From contig JAEWGM010000036.1 of the NCBI GenBank assembly GCA_023388315.1, positions 124,001 to 188,000 on the forward strand: 64,000 nt of DNA. The letters run 5' to 3'. The stretch comes from Bacteroidota bacterium (GTDB lineage Bacteria; Bacteroidota; Bacteroidia; Bacteroidales; Dysgonomonadaceae). Both the position numbers and the translations under genes were made by a program. Under the pieces are notes generated by a model. The model was not told where the DNA came from. It saw only the letters and a list, made by a program, of their open reading frames with translations, and did not search any database. Of this stretch, positions 26,010-35,272 are shown one piece after another. How positions within the stretch are numbered: position 1 is the first letter of the stretch; each line of letters begins with the position of its first letter.

Positions 26010-27959
26010 TTATCTCTTTTTTTCGGGACTATAAATCAATCCATCCACCGCGTTTTGTCCGTCGGGCGTAACGAAAACGAAGGTGAACATCCATTTTTGC
26101 AGACGCACTTCGGGGCGTGTGAATTTTCCGATGGGAAGTTTCAGCAAAACCTTGTTCCAGCCTTTGTTCAGACGTACGTCGATGGGCGGACGAGCCGTCA
26201 GGTTTTCGTTTCCGAGAACAATTTCGTTCGATTTTTCGGTATGTGTCGCTGTCCAAACGGGTGGAGCGATTTCCGTGTCGTTAATCCACGCCCGACTGCC
26301 ATTGTAATCCCACTTTCCTTGTGGCGGCGGCAAATCCATTTCGCTGCGTCCGTAGTTCTGAAACTCAAGCCACAAACCTACGTTTTGCGACTTGGGCGAA
26401 TAAACCCACGTGTAGGCGTAAGCCGTGTTATTCTCTTGCGGATTTTCGTAAAACGACGGAACAAGCGTGCCCCAAACGTGGCGAAGGTAAATGCCCGCTC
26501 CTGTTGCCGGACGTGCCGCGTAGGTTTGTCCGTTGTATTGATATTGATTCGCGATTTCTTTTTCGGGTGGAAACGATGCCGATAAGTCGCCGTTGTTTGG
26601 GAAGGCGTCGGTAATGTGCCAATGCACGTTGGTTTGTTTCACGTAAGGAAATGGCAATCCGTTGAAAGCGTGATTTTTGTGCCAAAGCATCCGCCGTTCG
26701 AAATCGGCAAACGATTGGAAAACCGGGTCTTTTTTGTCGTTTGGCAAAATCACGCCGTTTTTGTCGAAATATTCCGAGCCGCCACCCATCCACGAACGTT
26801 CGGCAAAAGCCAGCATATTGGGATAAAAAGCGTTTTGCAGGATGATTTGCGTTTCATCGGTAAGTTTGCGGTCGTTCCACGTGGCGATAATTCCGCCGGC
26901 GATATCGTCGCTTCCTTGCGTCACGTTGTAAATACGGCTGTTGTAGAGTGCTACGATGTCGCCAAATAAATCGAAATGGTTGATGTAATGGAAGCGCGAA
27001 TCGATGGCGGGAATGCCCGGCTGCGCCTTGCCTCGGTACGACCAAAGCTGTGTCATATCTATTTCGCCAGGTTTGTAGTTCCACCCCGGATTCCACGAAA
27101 TCACTTTTTTGCCCAACGAACGCACGAACGCCACCATTTCGGGAACGAAGTTCGGGTTGGTAAATTCCACTTCATCGGTTCCGATATGGATGTAGGGAAC
27201 ATCGGGAAAGACTTCGGTGCAAATTTCCGTCATCAGTTTTTTCAGGATTTCCATCCCTTTTTCCGATTGCATATCCACGCCCGTGGCACGCACAAAAGCC
27301 GCGCTGTGTCCCGGCATATCAATTTCGGGAATAAGCAACATATTGTGCTGGCGGCACCAATCGGCAATTTCGCGCGCGTCGGCGATGGTGTAGAACTGTC
27401 CGGGAAAACGCTCGAAATTGGCGCTGTCGGTAAGTTGCGGAAAAACCTTGCTTTGCAGTCGCCAACCCTGATTTTCCGTCAAATGCCAATGAAAAGTATT
27501 GATTTTGTATCGGGAAAGAATTTCGATTTCGCGTTTCAGTTCTTCCACCGAGATAAAACTGCGTCCCACATCGTGCATAAATCCGCGGATGCGGAAAGCG
27601 GGAAAGTCGGTAATGGTAAGGCAGGGAATCGATTTTCCGTCGGACGATTCCACAATTTGGCGCAACGTCTGTTTCGCCCAATAGGCGCCTTTTGGCGTGG
27701 TGGATTCGATACGAATTTCGTCGGGTGAAATCGTTAGTCGATAGGCTTCATCGGCGTTTACAACGGCTTCGGGAATTTCTGCCACCGTTTTTTCGGAAAT
27801 CAACGCGGGATTTATTTCAGCGTTTTTCAACCGATGTTTTTTCGACGTGTCGATGGAAATGTGGTGTGGTTTGGGCAAAAGGTTCAGTTCCGACTGTTGG
27901 GATTTTATTCCGAAAGAGCCGAGGGTCAGTAGTAGGATGATTATTGAAATGTAATGCAT
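26010..27959 (-). CDS. GH20 beta-N-acetylhexosaminidase (649 aa)
   Basis: The order is signal peptide (about 1-20), GH20b domain (about 25-120), GH20 TIM barrel (about 122-440) with catalytic Asp262-Glu263 in HIGTDEVEF, HWHLTENQGWR and MPGHSAAF, and a C-terminal beta-rich region. It removes terminal GlcNAc/GalNAc from glycans in the periplasm or at the surface. The start at 27959 is chosen because it begins a clean signal peptide; the frame extends upstream to 28034 only by reading through REP palindromes. It is the first gene of the preserved downstream half of the sialic-acid locus. Confidence 0.92.
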   Translation of the reverse strand: MHYISIIILLLTLGSFGIKSQQSELNLLPKPHHISIDTSKKHRLKNAEINPALISEKTVAEIPEAVVNADEAYRLTISPDEIRIESTTPKGAYWAKQTLRQIVESSDGKSIPCLTITDFPAFRIRGFMHDVGRSFISVEELKREIEILSRYKINTFHWHLTENQGWRLQSKVFPQLTDSANFERFPGQFYTIADAREIADWCRQHNMLLIPEIDMPGHSAAFVRATGVDMQSEKGMEILKKLMTEICTEVFPDVPYIHIGTDEVEFTNPNFVPEMVAFVRSLGKKVISWNPGWNYKPGEIDMTQLWSYRGKAQPGIPAIDSRFHYINHFDLFGDIVALYNSRIYNVTQGSDDIAGGIIATWNDRKLTDETQIILQNAFYPNMLAFAERSWMGGGSEYFDKNGVILPNDKKDPVFQSFADFERRMLWHKNHAFNGLPFPYVKQTNVHWHITDAFPNNGDLSASFPPEKEIANQYQYNGQTYAARPATGAGIYLRHVWGTLVPSFYENPQENNTAYAYTWVYSPKSQNVGLWLEFQNYGRSEMDLPPPQGKWDYNGSRAWINDTEIAPPVWTATHTEKSNEIVLGNENLTARPPIDVRLNKGWNKVLLKLPIGKFTRPEVRLQKWMFTFVFVTPDGQNAVDGLIYSPEKKR

Positions 27960-27969
27960 AATTTTCGTC

Positions 27970-28203
27970 GAGACGCATTGCATGCGTCTCTCTGTATGTT
28001 TGCCTGTTTTTTTGACGCATTGCATGCGTCTCATTACAAATGTTTTTTATTCCCCGTAGAGACGTATTGCATACGTCTCATATTGCATACATCTCATATT
28101 GCATACGTCTCTTTTTGCATGCGTCTCATATTGGAGACACATTCAATGTGTCTCTACGTTGTGGTCGTGAAACGCATTCCGAGACGCACTCAGTGCGTCT
28201 CTA
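27970..28203. repeat. REP palindrome cluster on the 3' side of the tyrosine transposase
   Basis: Full palindromes of the form GAGACG(C/T)A-n-T(G/A)CGTCTC lie at 27970-27990, 28014-28032 (left arm short), 28059-28079, 28134-28154 (GAGACACATT form) and 28181-28201. Single right arms (TTGCATACGTCTC, TTGCATGCGTCTC) at 28083-28128 alternate with them. The last copy ends exactly at the transposase stop codon. The first begins 11 bases upstream of the GH20 ATG. Confidence 0.9.
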
Positions 28204-28731
28204 CAAGGAGTTGTAATATTTATCTGTTACCCAATTTATTGGGTTGTTTATAATATAATCCGCAATACGGTTCAATTCGTTGTAATCGCGGATAATTCTA
28301 TCGTGATATCGGCTTTGCCATTCAAACGGAATATCGTTTTTATTCGCAAATCCCTTTGTCGCGGATTTTATTCCTCGTACAATCGACGCCAAATTTTTAC
28401 TCTGCGAACCGAATTTGTTGGCTGGTTCTTCAGTTTCTGTTGTCGTTGAATTGTCGATAAACACAATCAAATGAAGGTGATTGGGCATAATCACATACAG
28501 AGGAGTATCCGCGGAAATATCTTTCCGTAAATCTTTTGTTCGTTCAATCTGTTTTTCAACAAATTGTCCTATCGGTGAAAGATTTATTTTTCCGTTATCG
28601 TCAATTACTCCAAAATAATGCCGAAAGTCTTTTGTGCAAATCGTAACGAAATATATTCCTCCATCGTAGGCGTGATGCGGATAACGTGCCGATGGTATTC
28701 GGTATTTGTTTTGAAATTTGATTTCCGACAT
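28201..28731 (-). CDS. REP-associated tyrosine transposase (RAYT, Y1/HUH family, 176 aa)
   Basis: HUH single-stranded DNA transposase of the IS200/Y1 superfamily: YFVTICTKDFRHYFG at the N-terminus, the HUH motif as PNHLHLIV, and the RAYT-type C-terminus YHDRIIRDYNELNRIADYIINNP, which supplies the catalytic Tyr. Length is normal for RAYT. Palindrome clusters lie on both sides (27970-28203 and 28748-28957), and the TAG stop falls within the edge of the nearest palindrome. RAYTs bind and cut such palindromes. The intact frame and fresh repeats suggest recent activity. There is no terminal IS structure beyond the palindromes. Confidence 0.88.
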   Translation of the reverse strand: MSEIKFQNKYRIPSARYPHHAYDGGIYFVTICTKDFRHYFGVIDDNGKINLSPIGQFVEKQIERTKDLRKDISADTPLYVIMPNHLHLIVFIDNSTTTETEEPANKFGSQSKNLASIVRGIKSATKGFANKNDIPFEWQSRYHDRIIRDYNELNRIADYIINNPINWVTDKYYNSL

Positions 28732-28747
28732 AGTTTAATTTTCCTCC

Positions 28748-28957
28748 GTAGAGACGCATTGAATGCGTCTCGTTGTGTATTTACGTTTTCCGTTAACTGC
28801 ATTGAATGCGTCTCGTTGCACGTATATTTTTATTTCCCCGTAGAAACGTATTGCATACGTCTCATTTTGCATACGTCTCATATTTGAGACACATTCAATG
28901 TGTCTCTACGGTTGCTGCACTGATTTCGTTTTTGAGACACATTCAATGTGTCTCTAC
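28748..28957. repeat. REP palindrome cluster on the 5' side of the tyrosine transposase
   Basis: Copies lie at 28751-28771 (GAGACGCATT form), 28798-28814 (right part), 28842-28862 (GAAACGTATT form), a single arm at 28866-28879, and two near-identical GAGACACATT-type palindromes at 28886-28906 and 28934-28954, the latter two followed by TAC. Variants carry compensating changes in both arms (CGCAT/ATGCG, CGTAT/ATACG, CACAT/ATGTG), so the hairpin is conserved and not the primary sequence. Confidence 0.9.
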
Positions 28958-29597
28958 ATTCGTAGTTCAAATTTAAAAATAACAAAACGATTAACGCAAG
29001 CGAAACAAAGAAAAGAATTAAATTTTGAAGGACAAAATATTTCTTTTGTCCACACCCTATATTCCCGGGATGGACTATGAAAAAACAGTTTATTCCTATA
29101 GATTTCAATGAGAATTGTGTGTATATTCCCAAAAAACACTGTCTTTTTTTCAGTAATAATTCCTGTATTTGAAGAACGGAATCTAGTTATTTATTGACTT
29201 GAAGCCTGTTTGTTTTTTTATTGACACGATGATTATTTCTTTAGAAAAAGTGAAAACAAAGTTTGCGGGTCGTTTTTTGGCGTATTTTTACCTTATTAAT
29301 CTTTTTTATTTGTATTTTTGTATTTCTTTAGCAATTGAAGCTGTCTCAAAAGGATTTTGGAAGACTAACAACGCCGGTTTGTCAGCCAAAACCTAGTTGT
29401 TGTGTTTTTTTCTGAGAATATCAACCCTACCGCGTTTATCCGCTTATAATGATACAGCTTTTTGGAAAGTCAATTTCTAAAGTAATCTACTAAATAAATG
29501 TATTGTTGATTACGTTTTTTGCACTTCCAACATTGGGCTTATCTGTGTACAATTGGGACAGGTAGCCACGAAGTGTACCCTAACGAGAAGATTTGTC
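28958..29597. other. AT-rich intergenic region and leader before upxY
   Basis: No convincing gene is present in these 640 bases. A hairpin (GGACAAAA/TTTTGTCC) lies at 29030-29051. A TATTTTTG box at 29313-29320 is the best promoter candidate and would give a leader of about 270 nt ahead of upxY. In Bacteroides such leaders are where UpxY acts. I looked for flanking inverted repeats of an invertible capsule promoter and found none. Confidence 0.5.
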
Positions 29598-30122
29598 TTG
29601 AGTACCTCACATTCCAACGAAGTTAAACATTGGCACGCTGTATATGTGAAAATGCACCACGAACGAAAAGTGCGCGATCGACTTAATAGTATGGGAATAG
29701 AAAACTATCTGCCCATTATAAAAGAAGTCCGGCAGTGGAGCGACAGAAGAAAAGAGATAGAAACAATGCTCATCCCAATGATTGTATTTGTGCGTGTGTC
29801 ATCGTCACAACGTAATCAATTACTCAACATTCCCGCCGTTTATCGATACTTAGTGTTGCGTGGAGAGAAAACGCCCGCCATCATCCCCGATCATGAGATG
29901 GACAGTTTTCGCTTTATGATTGATTATTCTGAAACACCGGTAAATATGCAAGAAAGGTTATTAAAACCCGGTGAGTTTGTGCGCGTAATAAAAGGGCCTT
30001 TGAAAGGGCTTCAAGGCGATTTAATCACAGTTGGTGATAAGTCGCGCATCGCTGTGCGAATAGCTCAACTGGGTTACGCAAGCGTTGAGCTTAACGCCTC
30101 TTTTGTAGAGAAGATTGAGTGA
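29598..30122 (+). CDS. UpxY-type NusG-like antiterminator of a capsule locus (about 174 aa)
   Basis: The NGN domain begins with HWHAVYVKMHHERKVRDRL and continues through MGIENYLPIIKEVRQWSDRRKEIETMLIPMIVFVRV. A KOW domain follows near the C-terminus (KPGEFVRVIKGPLKGLQGDLITVG). UpxY proteins prevent premature termination in their own capsule operon. The frame has no ATG before the essential NGN start; the first in-frame ATG would delete that strand. I therefore use TTG at 29598, which follows a purine-rich AACGAGAAG; a TTG at 29553 is the alternative. The expected glycosyltransferases do not follow. Confidence 0.8.
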   Translation: MSTSHSNEVKHWHAVYVKMHHERKVRDRLNSMGIENYLPIIKEVRQWSDRRKEIETMLIPMIVFVRVSSSQRNQLLNIPAVYRYLVLRGEKTPAIIPDHEMDSFRFMIDYSETPVNMQERLLKPGEFVRVIKGPLKGLQGDLITVGDKSRIAVRIAQLGYASVELNASFVEKIE

Positions 30123-30360
30123 GAGAGGATGGATGTCCGATGTTGCGTGATGGATGTCGGGTGTCCGAAAATGAGTGATGGATGGCGGAAGTTTGTAGCC
30201 TGATGAAGCATGCGCGATGTCGGATGAGGGAAGGCCGAAGTATGAAGTCTTTAATTCTGAAATCCGAAATCCGAAATCTAATATCTAAAATCTGCCGTCT
30301 GCCCTCTTTAAGACTAAAATCTGATGGCTGATGTCTTCCCGAAGTTTGTAGCCTGTTACA
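30123..30360. repeat. Degenerate GATGTCCGA/GAAATCCGA heptamer tract
   Basis: This is a run of imperfect copies related to GATGTCCG and GAAATCC (for example GAAATCCGAAATCCGAAATC near 30258), with GAAGTTTGTAGCCTG occurring twice. It is the same motif class as the GAAGTCC tracts inside the 409-bp array. No gene is seen between upxY and 30427. Confidence 0.6.
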
Positions 30361-30426
30361 GGTTTAATAAAATTTGGAGCGCTAAAGAAAATAATTTAAT
30401 CAATTCAATTACAATATACACTTAAA

Positions 30427-30975
30427 ATGAACAAACGTAAACTTATTATTCTGCTCATAGCAATAGTCTCTTCTGCCGGATTGGTGAAAGCACAAACCGG
30501 AAATTTTATTAACGTATCCGGACAAATGGGCTTTGTAACTAATTCAAAACAAGATCGTAAATTTGGAGTAGGCGGCTCAGCGGCCTTCTTGTTGCAAGAT
30601 AACTTCTTGGCAGTAAATCAAGATAATTACCTGACTTTCACTTTGAAGGCATTCAATAACCCATTTTTGGATGGTAAATTGATAAAAAGTGTACTTAACA
30701 ACGCGTACGATGCGTTTAACTATATAGGAATTTTAGCCGGATACCGATTTACTGCGGGCGGCGCCGAGGATGGATTTTATGTGGAACCCAGGCTTGGAGT
30801 GGGTGCATTGGCCGGTGGCGCCAACTTTCTCTTCTCACCTGTGGTCGGGTACGGATATCGAAACTTCGATTTTGGAATTTTCGGCGATATGGGATTCCGA
30901 GGAAAACCCATGGCCACAAATACAAATAATGCCTTTACGGTAGGATTAACCGTGGGATATAATATAGCGCTGTAA
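30427..30975 (+). CDS. Small outer-membrane beta-barrel protein (182 aa)
   Basis: A signal peptide (MNKRKLIILLIAIVSSAGLVKAQ) precedes a Gly-rich, beta-patterned mature part (VGGSAAFLLQDN, YIGILAGYRFTAGG, EPRLGVGALAGGANF) ending in TVGLTVGYNIAL. It is of the OmpW/OprF-like porin size class. It lies four bases before the epimerase gene and so is probably in the same transcript as upxY and the epimerase. The role is unknown. Confidence 0.75.
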   Translation: MNKRKLIILLIAIVSSAGLVKAQTGNFINVSGQMGFVTNSKQDRKFGVGGSAAFLLQDNFLAVNQDNYLTFTLKAFNNPFLDGKLIKSVLNNAYDAFNYIGILAGYRFTAGGAEDGFYVEPRLGVGALAGGANFLFSPVVGYGYRNFDFGIFGDMGFRGKPMATNTNNAFTVGLTVGYNIAL

Positions 30976-30979
30976 AAAA

Positions 30980-31951
30980 ATGAGTAAAATATTAGTCACA
31001 GGAGGCGCCGGATTTATCGGTTCCAATCTTTGTGAAGCATTGCTGGGAAGAGGCCACAATGTTGTTTGTCTCGATAATTTTGCAACCGGCAAGATAGAAA
31101 ACTTGCTTCCGTTACTTAGCAAATATCCTCATACATTTACCCTTCAAGTAGGCGATATTCGCAATTTAGACGATTGTAAAAAAGCCGTTGAAGACGCAGA
31201 GGTGGTTTTTCACGAAGCGGCTTTAGGCTCCGTACCTCGTTCCATAAAAGACCCGATAACATCCAATGACGTGAATGTGTCGGGTTTTTTAAATATGCTG
31301 GTTGCAAGCCGCGATGCCGGCGTTAAACGCTTTATCTACGCTGCCAGCTCTTCAACGTATGGCGACAGCAAATCGTTGCCCAAAGTAGAAGATGTGATAG
31401 GCAAGCCACTATCTCCCTATGCCATAACAAAATATGTGAATGAATTGTATGCCGATGTTTTTTCCAAAACGTATGGCATGGAGTGCATCGGTTTGCGTTA
31501 TTTTAATGTGTTCGGGCGTCGGCAAGACCCAAATGGCGCCTATGCGGCGGTAATCCCCTTGTTTGTGAAAAAATTAATGAAGCACGAATCTCCCATGATA
31601 AACGGCGATGGAGAATATAGCCGCGATTTCACGTATATTGATAACGTAATTCAGATGAACCTGTTGGCAATGGAAACGAAAAACAAGGATGCGGTAAATC
31701 AGATGTATAATACCGCCTATGGCGAAAGAACAACGCTTAACCAATTGGTGGAAAGCTTAAAAGAATACCTCTCCGAATTTGATTCCCAAATTGCCGATGT
31801 AGAAGTGCTTCACGGACCCAATCGGGCGGGAGATATTCCTCATTCATTAGCGAATATTGATAAGGCAAAAAATCTGTTAGGCTATGCCCCCGAGTTTTCA
31901 ATGAAAGCAGGGTTGAAAGAAGCGGTGAAATGGTACTGGGAGAATTTGTGA
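30980..31951 (+). CDS. UDP-N-acetylglucosamine 4-epimerase-like SDR (WbpP/TviC type, 323 aa)
   Basis: Extended SDR with NAD-binding GGAGFIG (residues 8-14) and active-site SSS...Y-x3-K (YAITK). The stretch AALGSVPRSIKDPITSNDVNVSGF is typical of WbpP-type enzymes, which interconvert UDP-GlcNAc and UDP-GalNAc (or their uronic acids) for O-antigen or capsule. Length is a little short of WbpP but complete. It follows upxY and the barrel gene, as in capsule operons, yet the operon stops here. Preference for N-acetylated substrates is inferred from similarity. Confidence 0.85.
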   Translation: MSKILVTGGAGFIGSNLCEALLGRGHNVVCLDNFATGKIENLLPLLSKYPHTFTLQVGDIRNLDDCKKAVEDAEVVFHEAALGSVPRSIKDPITSNDVNVSGFLNMLVASRDAGVKRFIYAASSSTYGDSKSLPKVEDVIGKPLSPYAITKYVNELYADVFSKTYGMECIGLRYFNVFGRRQDPNGAYAAVIPLFVKKLMKHESPMINGDGEYSRDFTYIDNVIQMNLLAMETKNKDAVNQMYNTAYGERTTLNQLVESLKEYLSEFDSQIADVEVLHGPNRAGDIPHSLANIDKAKNLLGYAPEFSMKAGLKEAVKWYWENL

Positions 31952-32060
31952 GAGGGAGACTCTGTGAGTTGGTGACTTGCAGACTTGGAGGCTGGGTGGC
32001 TCGGAGACGAGCTGATGGGAAGAAAAGGAGAAAAGATAAAAACGCATAGAGACTTAAGGG
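31952..32060. other. Junction between the capsule start and a truncated SusC gene
   Basis: The 109 bases hold a degenerate GA/TG-rich tract (GAGACTCTGTGAGTTGGTGACTT and variants). Two convergent genes end here, and both units appear cut: the capsule operon lacks its remaining genes and the SusC gene lacks its 3' end. Confidence 0.55.
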
Positions 32061-35000
32061 TTACCCCAAGTTTTGTCCGGTTAGAGAAATATTTGCACGT
32101 TGCATTTTAACTTTGTTAGCCCAAGCTTCTGGCAGGCTGTAAGACAACGATAATTCACGAACGGCCAAGTAATCACCTTTATAAGCTGATAAAGTGGATG
32201 CCCTAAAGTAGTTTGCTTTTCCTAATTGGTCTGCCCATAAATAACGGGGGAGTTTGGCATTTGGATTATCTTCCGACCAGGTGTCAAATACTTGTGTGGT
32301 GGTGTTGAACGTACCTTGCATATTACCTAAGAACCAAGAGGTGGTGTTGTCGTACACCCAGTATCCAAAGGCATAGTCAAAACGAGCATAAAACGCAAGA
32401 TTTTTCCACGAAAGCGTGGTGTTGAAGCCACCAATCCAACGCGGTGTTGTGTTGCCAATCTTAACTCTGTCAAACTCATCAATTAGTCCGTCGCCATTCA
32501 CGTCTTTCCATTTCACGTCTCCGGGTTGAATGGGGAATGCATTTTTTTGTTGATCAAGCGTTAAGGCATCCCAAGCAGCAGGCCCGTAAGACATTTTGTT
32601 AAAGTTCATGTTTTTAACTCGTCTGTCGCCGGGTATCTCATCATACGATTTGTAAATACCTTCGGCAACGTGCAGATAAAGCACTCCAGGTTCTTGTCCT
32701 TCTTGATAGCCGCCAACCCAGATTTTTTCATCGGTGCCGTCGGATAATTTGTTTCCCGTATAAACTTCATAGGCATCAATTCTGTTACGTTCCAGGCCGT
32801 TATCGGGGAGACGAACCACTTTGTTCCTGTTGTAAGCAATATTTGCGTTGGCCGTCCATTTCCAGTCAGGCGTTTCGAGAATTGTACCCGATATTTCCAT
32901 CTCTATACCACGGTTTTGGAAGTCTCCATTATTGTTTAAGATAGATGAGAATCCTACCGAAGTCGGAAAGCTTAAGTTGGCATATTTATCGGATGTTAGG
33001 CGATTGTAGAATGTGAAATTCGTATTCAATCTGTTTTCGAAGAAACTTAAGTCCGCACCCACTTCAAATGTGGTGGTTTTCTCCCACCGCAAAGGCGCGT
33101 TAGGTAAATTGCCAATTAAATAACCGGTCAATCCATTGTATTGTGCCGTGTTGTATGAACCTTGTAGTGTGTAAGGTCCGATGCCTGACGCGTTTCCGTT
33201 TACACCATAGCTGGCACGTAACTTTCCAAAAGAAAGCGCAGGCAAAGCGTTTTTTACAAAATCTTCACGCCCGAAAATCCATCCGGTTGAGAGACCCGGA
33301 AAAAATCCCCAGCGGTTATCGCCTAACAATGAGGAGTATCCATCGTAACGGAAAACTGCAGAAAACAGGTATTTTTCGGCGTAATCGTAATTAGCACGTC
33401 CAAAATACGACAAAATTCTTCTTTGTGTGTGTTGTGAATCAATATCGCGCTTACCTTTGTCTGTATCCGTGTAGCCTAAGTCTGCAAAGTCATCAGTTGG
33501 GGCACCGCTACCTGCCGCATAAAGCATACGGTAATAAGTGTCGTAAAATTCTGTTCCCACAAGTCCGCTCACATCGTGTTTGCCAAAAGTGTTCTTATAG
33601 TTTAAAACAGCATTGTACGTTTGCGCGAACTCTCTTGTGTATTGTCCTGAGGTCGATCTGTTTCTGTTGAAAACGCCGGGTGTTACTTCAAAATCTTTGT
33701 TGAAACTTTCGTAGAGCCCTTCGGAGAAATACCAAATACCGGAAGCTTTGAGTGACAAGCCTTTCATGAGGTCAACGTTAAGGGTTTGTCCCAAAGTGAA
33801 CTTATCCGTTTGGTTAAAGCGAAGAAACTTATCCACGTTATACTGCATGTTTTCATCTCCTCTACCCAGACCAAGAAGCATGTTGCCCTCCTCATCTTCG
33901 AAACGAAGTGTTGGAGGCATAGACATTACGCGTCCAAAATAATTATCCACATTGGTTTGCGTAGGTGGAAGCCCTCTCCAGTTTGCACGGTTGTAACTCA
34001 CATTTGTGGTTGTTGACAACCATTCCCTGATGTTGTAACTTCCATTGGTTAAGAATGAATAGCGTTTATACCAAGTGTCAATAGGTAGTGCATTGGAATA
34101 GTTATAACCGATTCCTGAATAGTAAGATCCTTTTTCATTTCCACCCGAAACGCTGATGTTGTAGTCTTGCGAAATGGTGGGATTGTTCAAGTTCCAAGAC
34201 GCAATATCGGTATCTTTAAATAAAATGGTTTTGTTAGGATCCAATGGGTCTGCCATTTCCTGCCATCCTTTTTGTAACAAGTGTGAGTTTTCCGGTGTTT
34301 TCAACAATGAGTTGAAAGGAGATTGACCATAAACGTTACCGGTACTAAATGGACGGTTGGGATCCGTAAGCATAGCTGTTGATGTGTATCCACCGGTAGA
34401 ACCATCCTTGTATTTAAATAAATTAGCGGTGTTGTAAATAGCTTGGCGTTGAATGCGAATGTAATCTTCCGCTCCCAAAAAAGTATATGGACTATTCACG
34501 TAGTTCCAACCCATTTTTGCTTTAAAATCAATTTGAGAAGTTCCTTTTTTACCGGTCTTAGTAGTAACCAAGATCACCCCGTTACTTGCACGTGCACCGT
34601 AAATTGCGGTTGCGCCGGCATCTTTCAATACTTCCATTGATTCAATATCTTCCGGGTTGATGTCATTCAATCCCGCACGAATTTGACCGTCAATAATTAT
34701 TAGTGGACTGCCCGAACCATCTAAGTTTGTTCCCCCACGCAACACAATTCTGGGTGTAGCACCGGGATCGCCCGATGTTTGAACTACACGCAAACCTGAA
34801 ACAGCTCCGGATAAGGCTTGTGCCGGATTAGAAAAAATTCCTACTGTTAAAGCTTCGTTTTTTACTTTTGCAATGGAGTTGGTTGTTTTAGAACGCAACT
34901 GGGTACCTCCATAACCGGTAACCACCACTTCTTCCAGTATTTCGGTGTCGTCTTGCAAAACAATATCAATACGCGTGCGTCCGTTTACTTCCACGCGTTG

Positions 35001-35267
35001 CGTTTGCATTCCAACATAAGAAATAATTAATGTAGCATTGGGTGCAACATTGGGTAAAGTGAAGTTTCCGTCTACGTCTGTAGCGGTACCGTGCGTAGCA
35101 TCGCCTTCAACCACAATGGTTGCTCCAATAACCGGATCTTTGAAAGTTGCATCGGTGACAGTACCCGTAACCGTAATGTTCTGAGCGAACATCATAAATG
35201 AAGAGAACAGAAGCATTAGTGTGAATGCCACTCCTCTCAGTAAATTAGCTGAATTTTTCATTTTCAT
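32061..35267 (-). pseudogene. SusC-type TonB-linked outer-membrane protein truncated at its C-terminus (1068 aa)
   Basis: Start MKMKNSANLLRGVAFTL gives a signal peptide. Next come a CarboxypepD-reg-like domain (ITVTGTVTDATFKDPVIGATI), a SusC plug signature (EEVVVTGYGG, IVLRGGTNLDGSGSPLIIIDG, IESMEVLKDAGATAIYGARASNGVILVTTK) and the barrel. Translation stops at ISLTGQNLG, where SusC proteins normally continue for about 50-70 residues after TGQNL to a final aromatic strand. No frame restores that tail, and no SusD follows. It starts five bases after the AGE gene. By context it was probably the sialic-acid receptor (NanO-like). Barrel closure is likely lost. Confidence 0.75.
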
Positions 35268-35272
35268 ACTTT

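Noticed and set aside
26010..28034. Longer GH20 start at 28034
   Set aside because: The extra 25 codons are translated REP palindromes (RRMQCV repeats) and would mask the signal peptide that starts at 27959.
27970..28957. CRISPR array or integron attC sites at the palindromes
   Set aside because: Spacing is irregular, spacers are as variable as half-palindromes, a tyrosine transposase sits in the middle, and no integrase or cas gene is present.
29077..29172. 31-codon frame beginning MKKQFIPIDFNENC before upxY
   Set aside because: It is too short, in AT-rich sequence, without promoter box or recognisable family. A 65-codon frame at 29199 was dropped for the same reasons.
28958..29552. Invertible capsule promoter
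   Set aside because: I looked for 15-25 bp inverted repeats flanking the TATTTTTG box and saw none; only a local hairpin at 29030 is present.
31952..32061. Restoration of the SusC C-terminus by a simple frameshift
   Set aside because: The other minus-strand frames past 32061 give no TGQNL-following beta strands and no terminal aromatic residue, so a deletion or rearrangement fits better than a one-base error.
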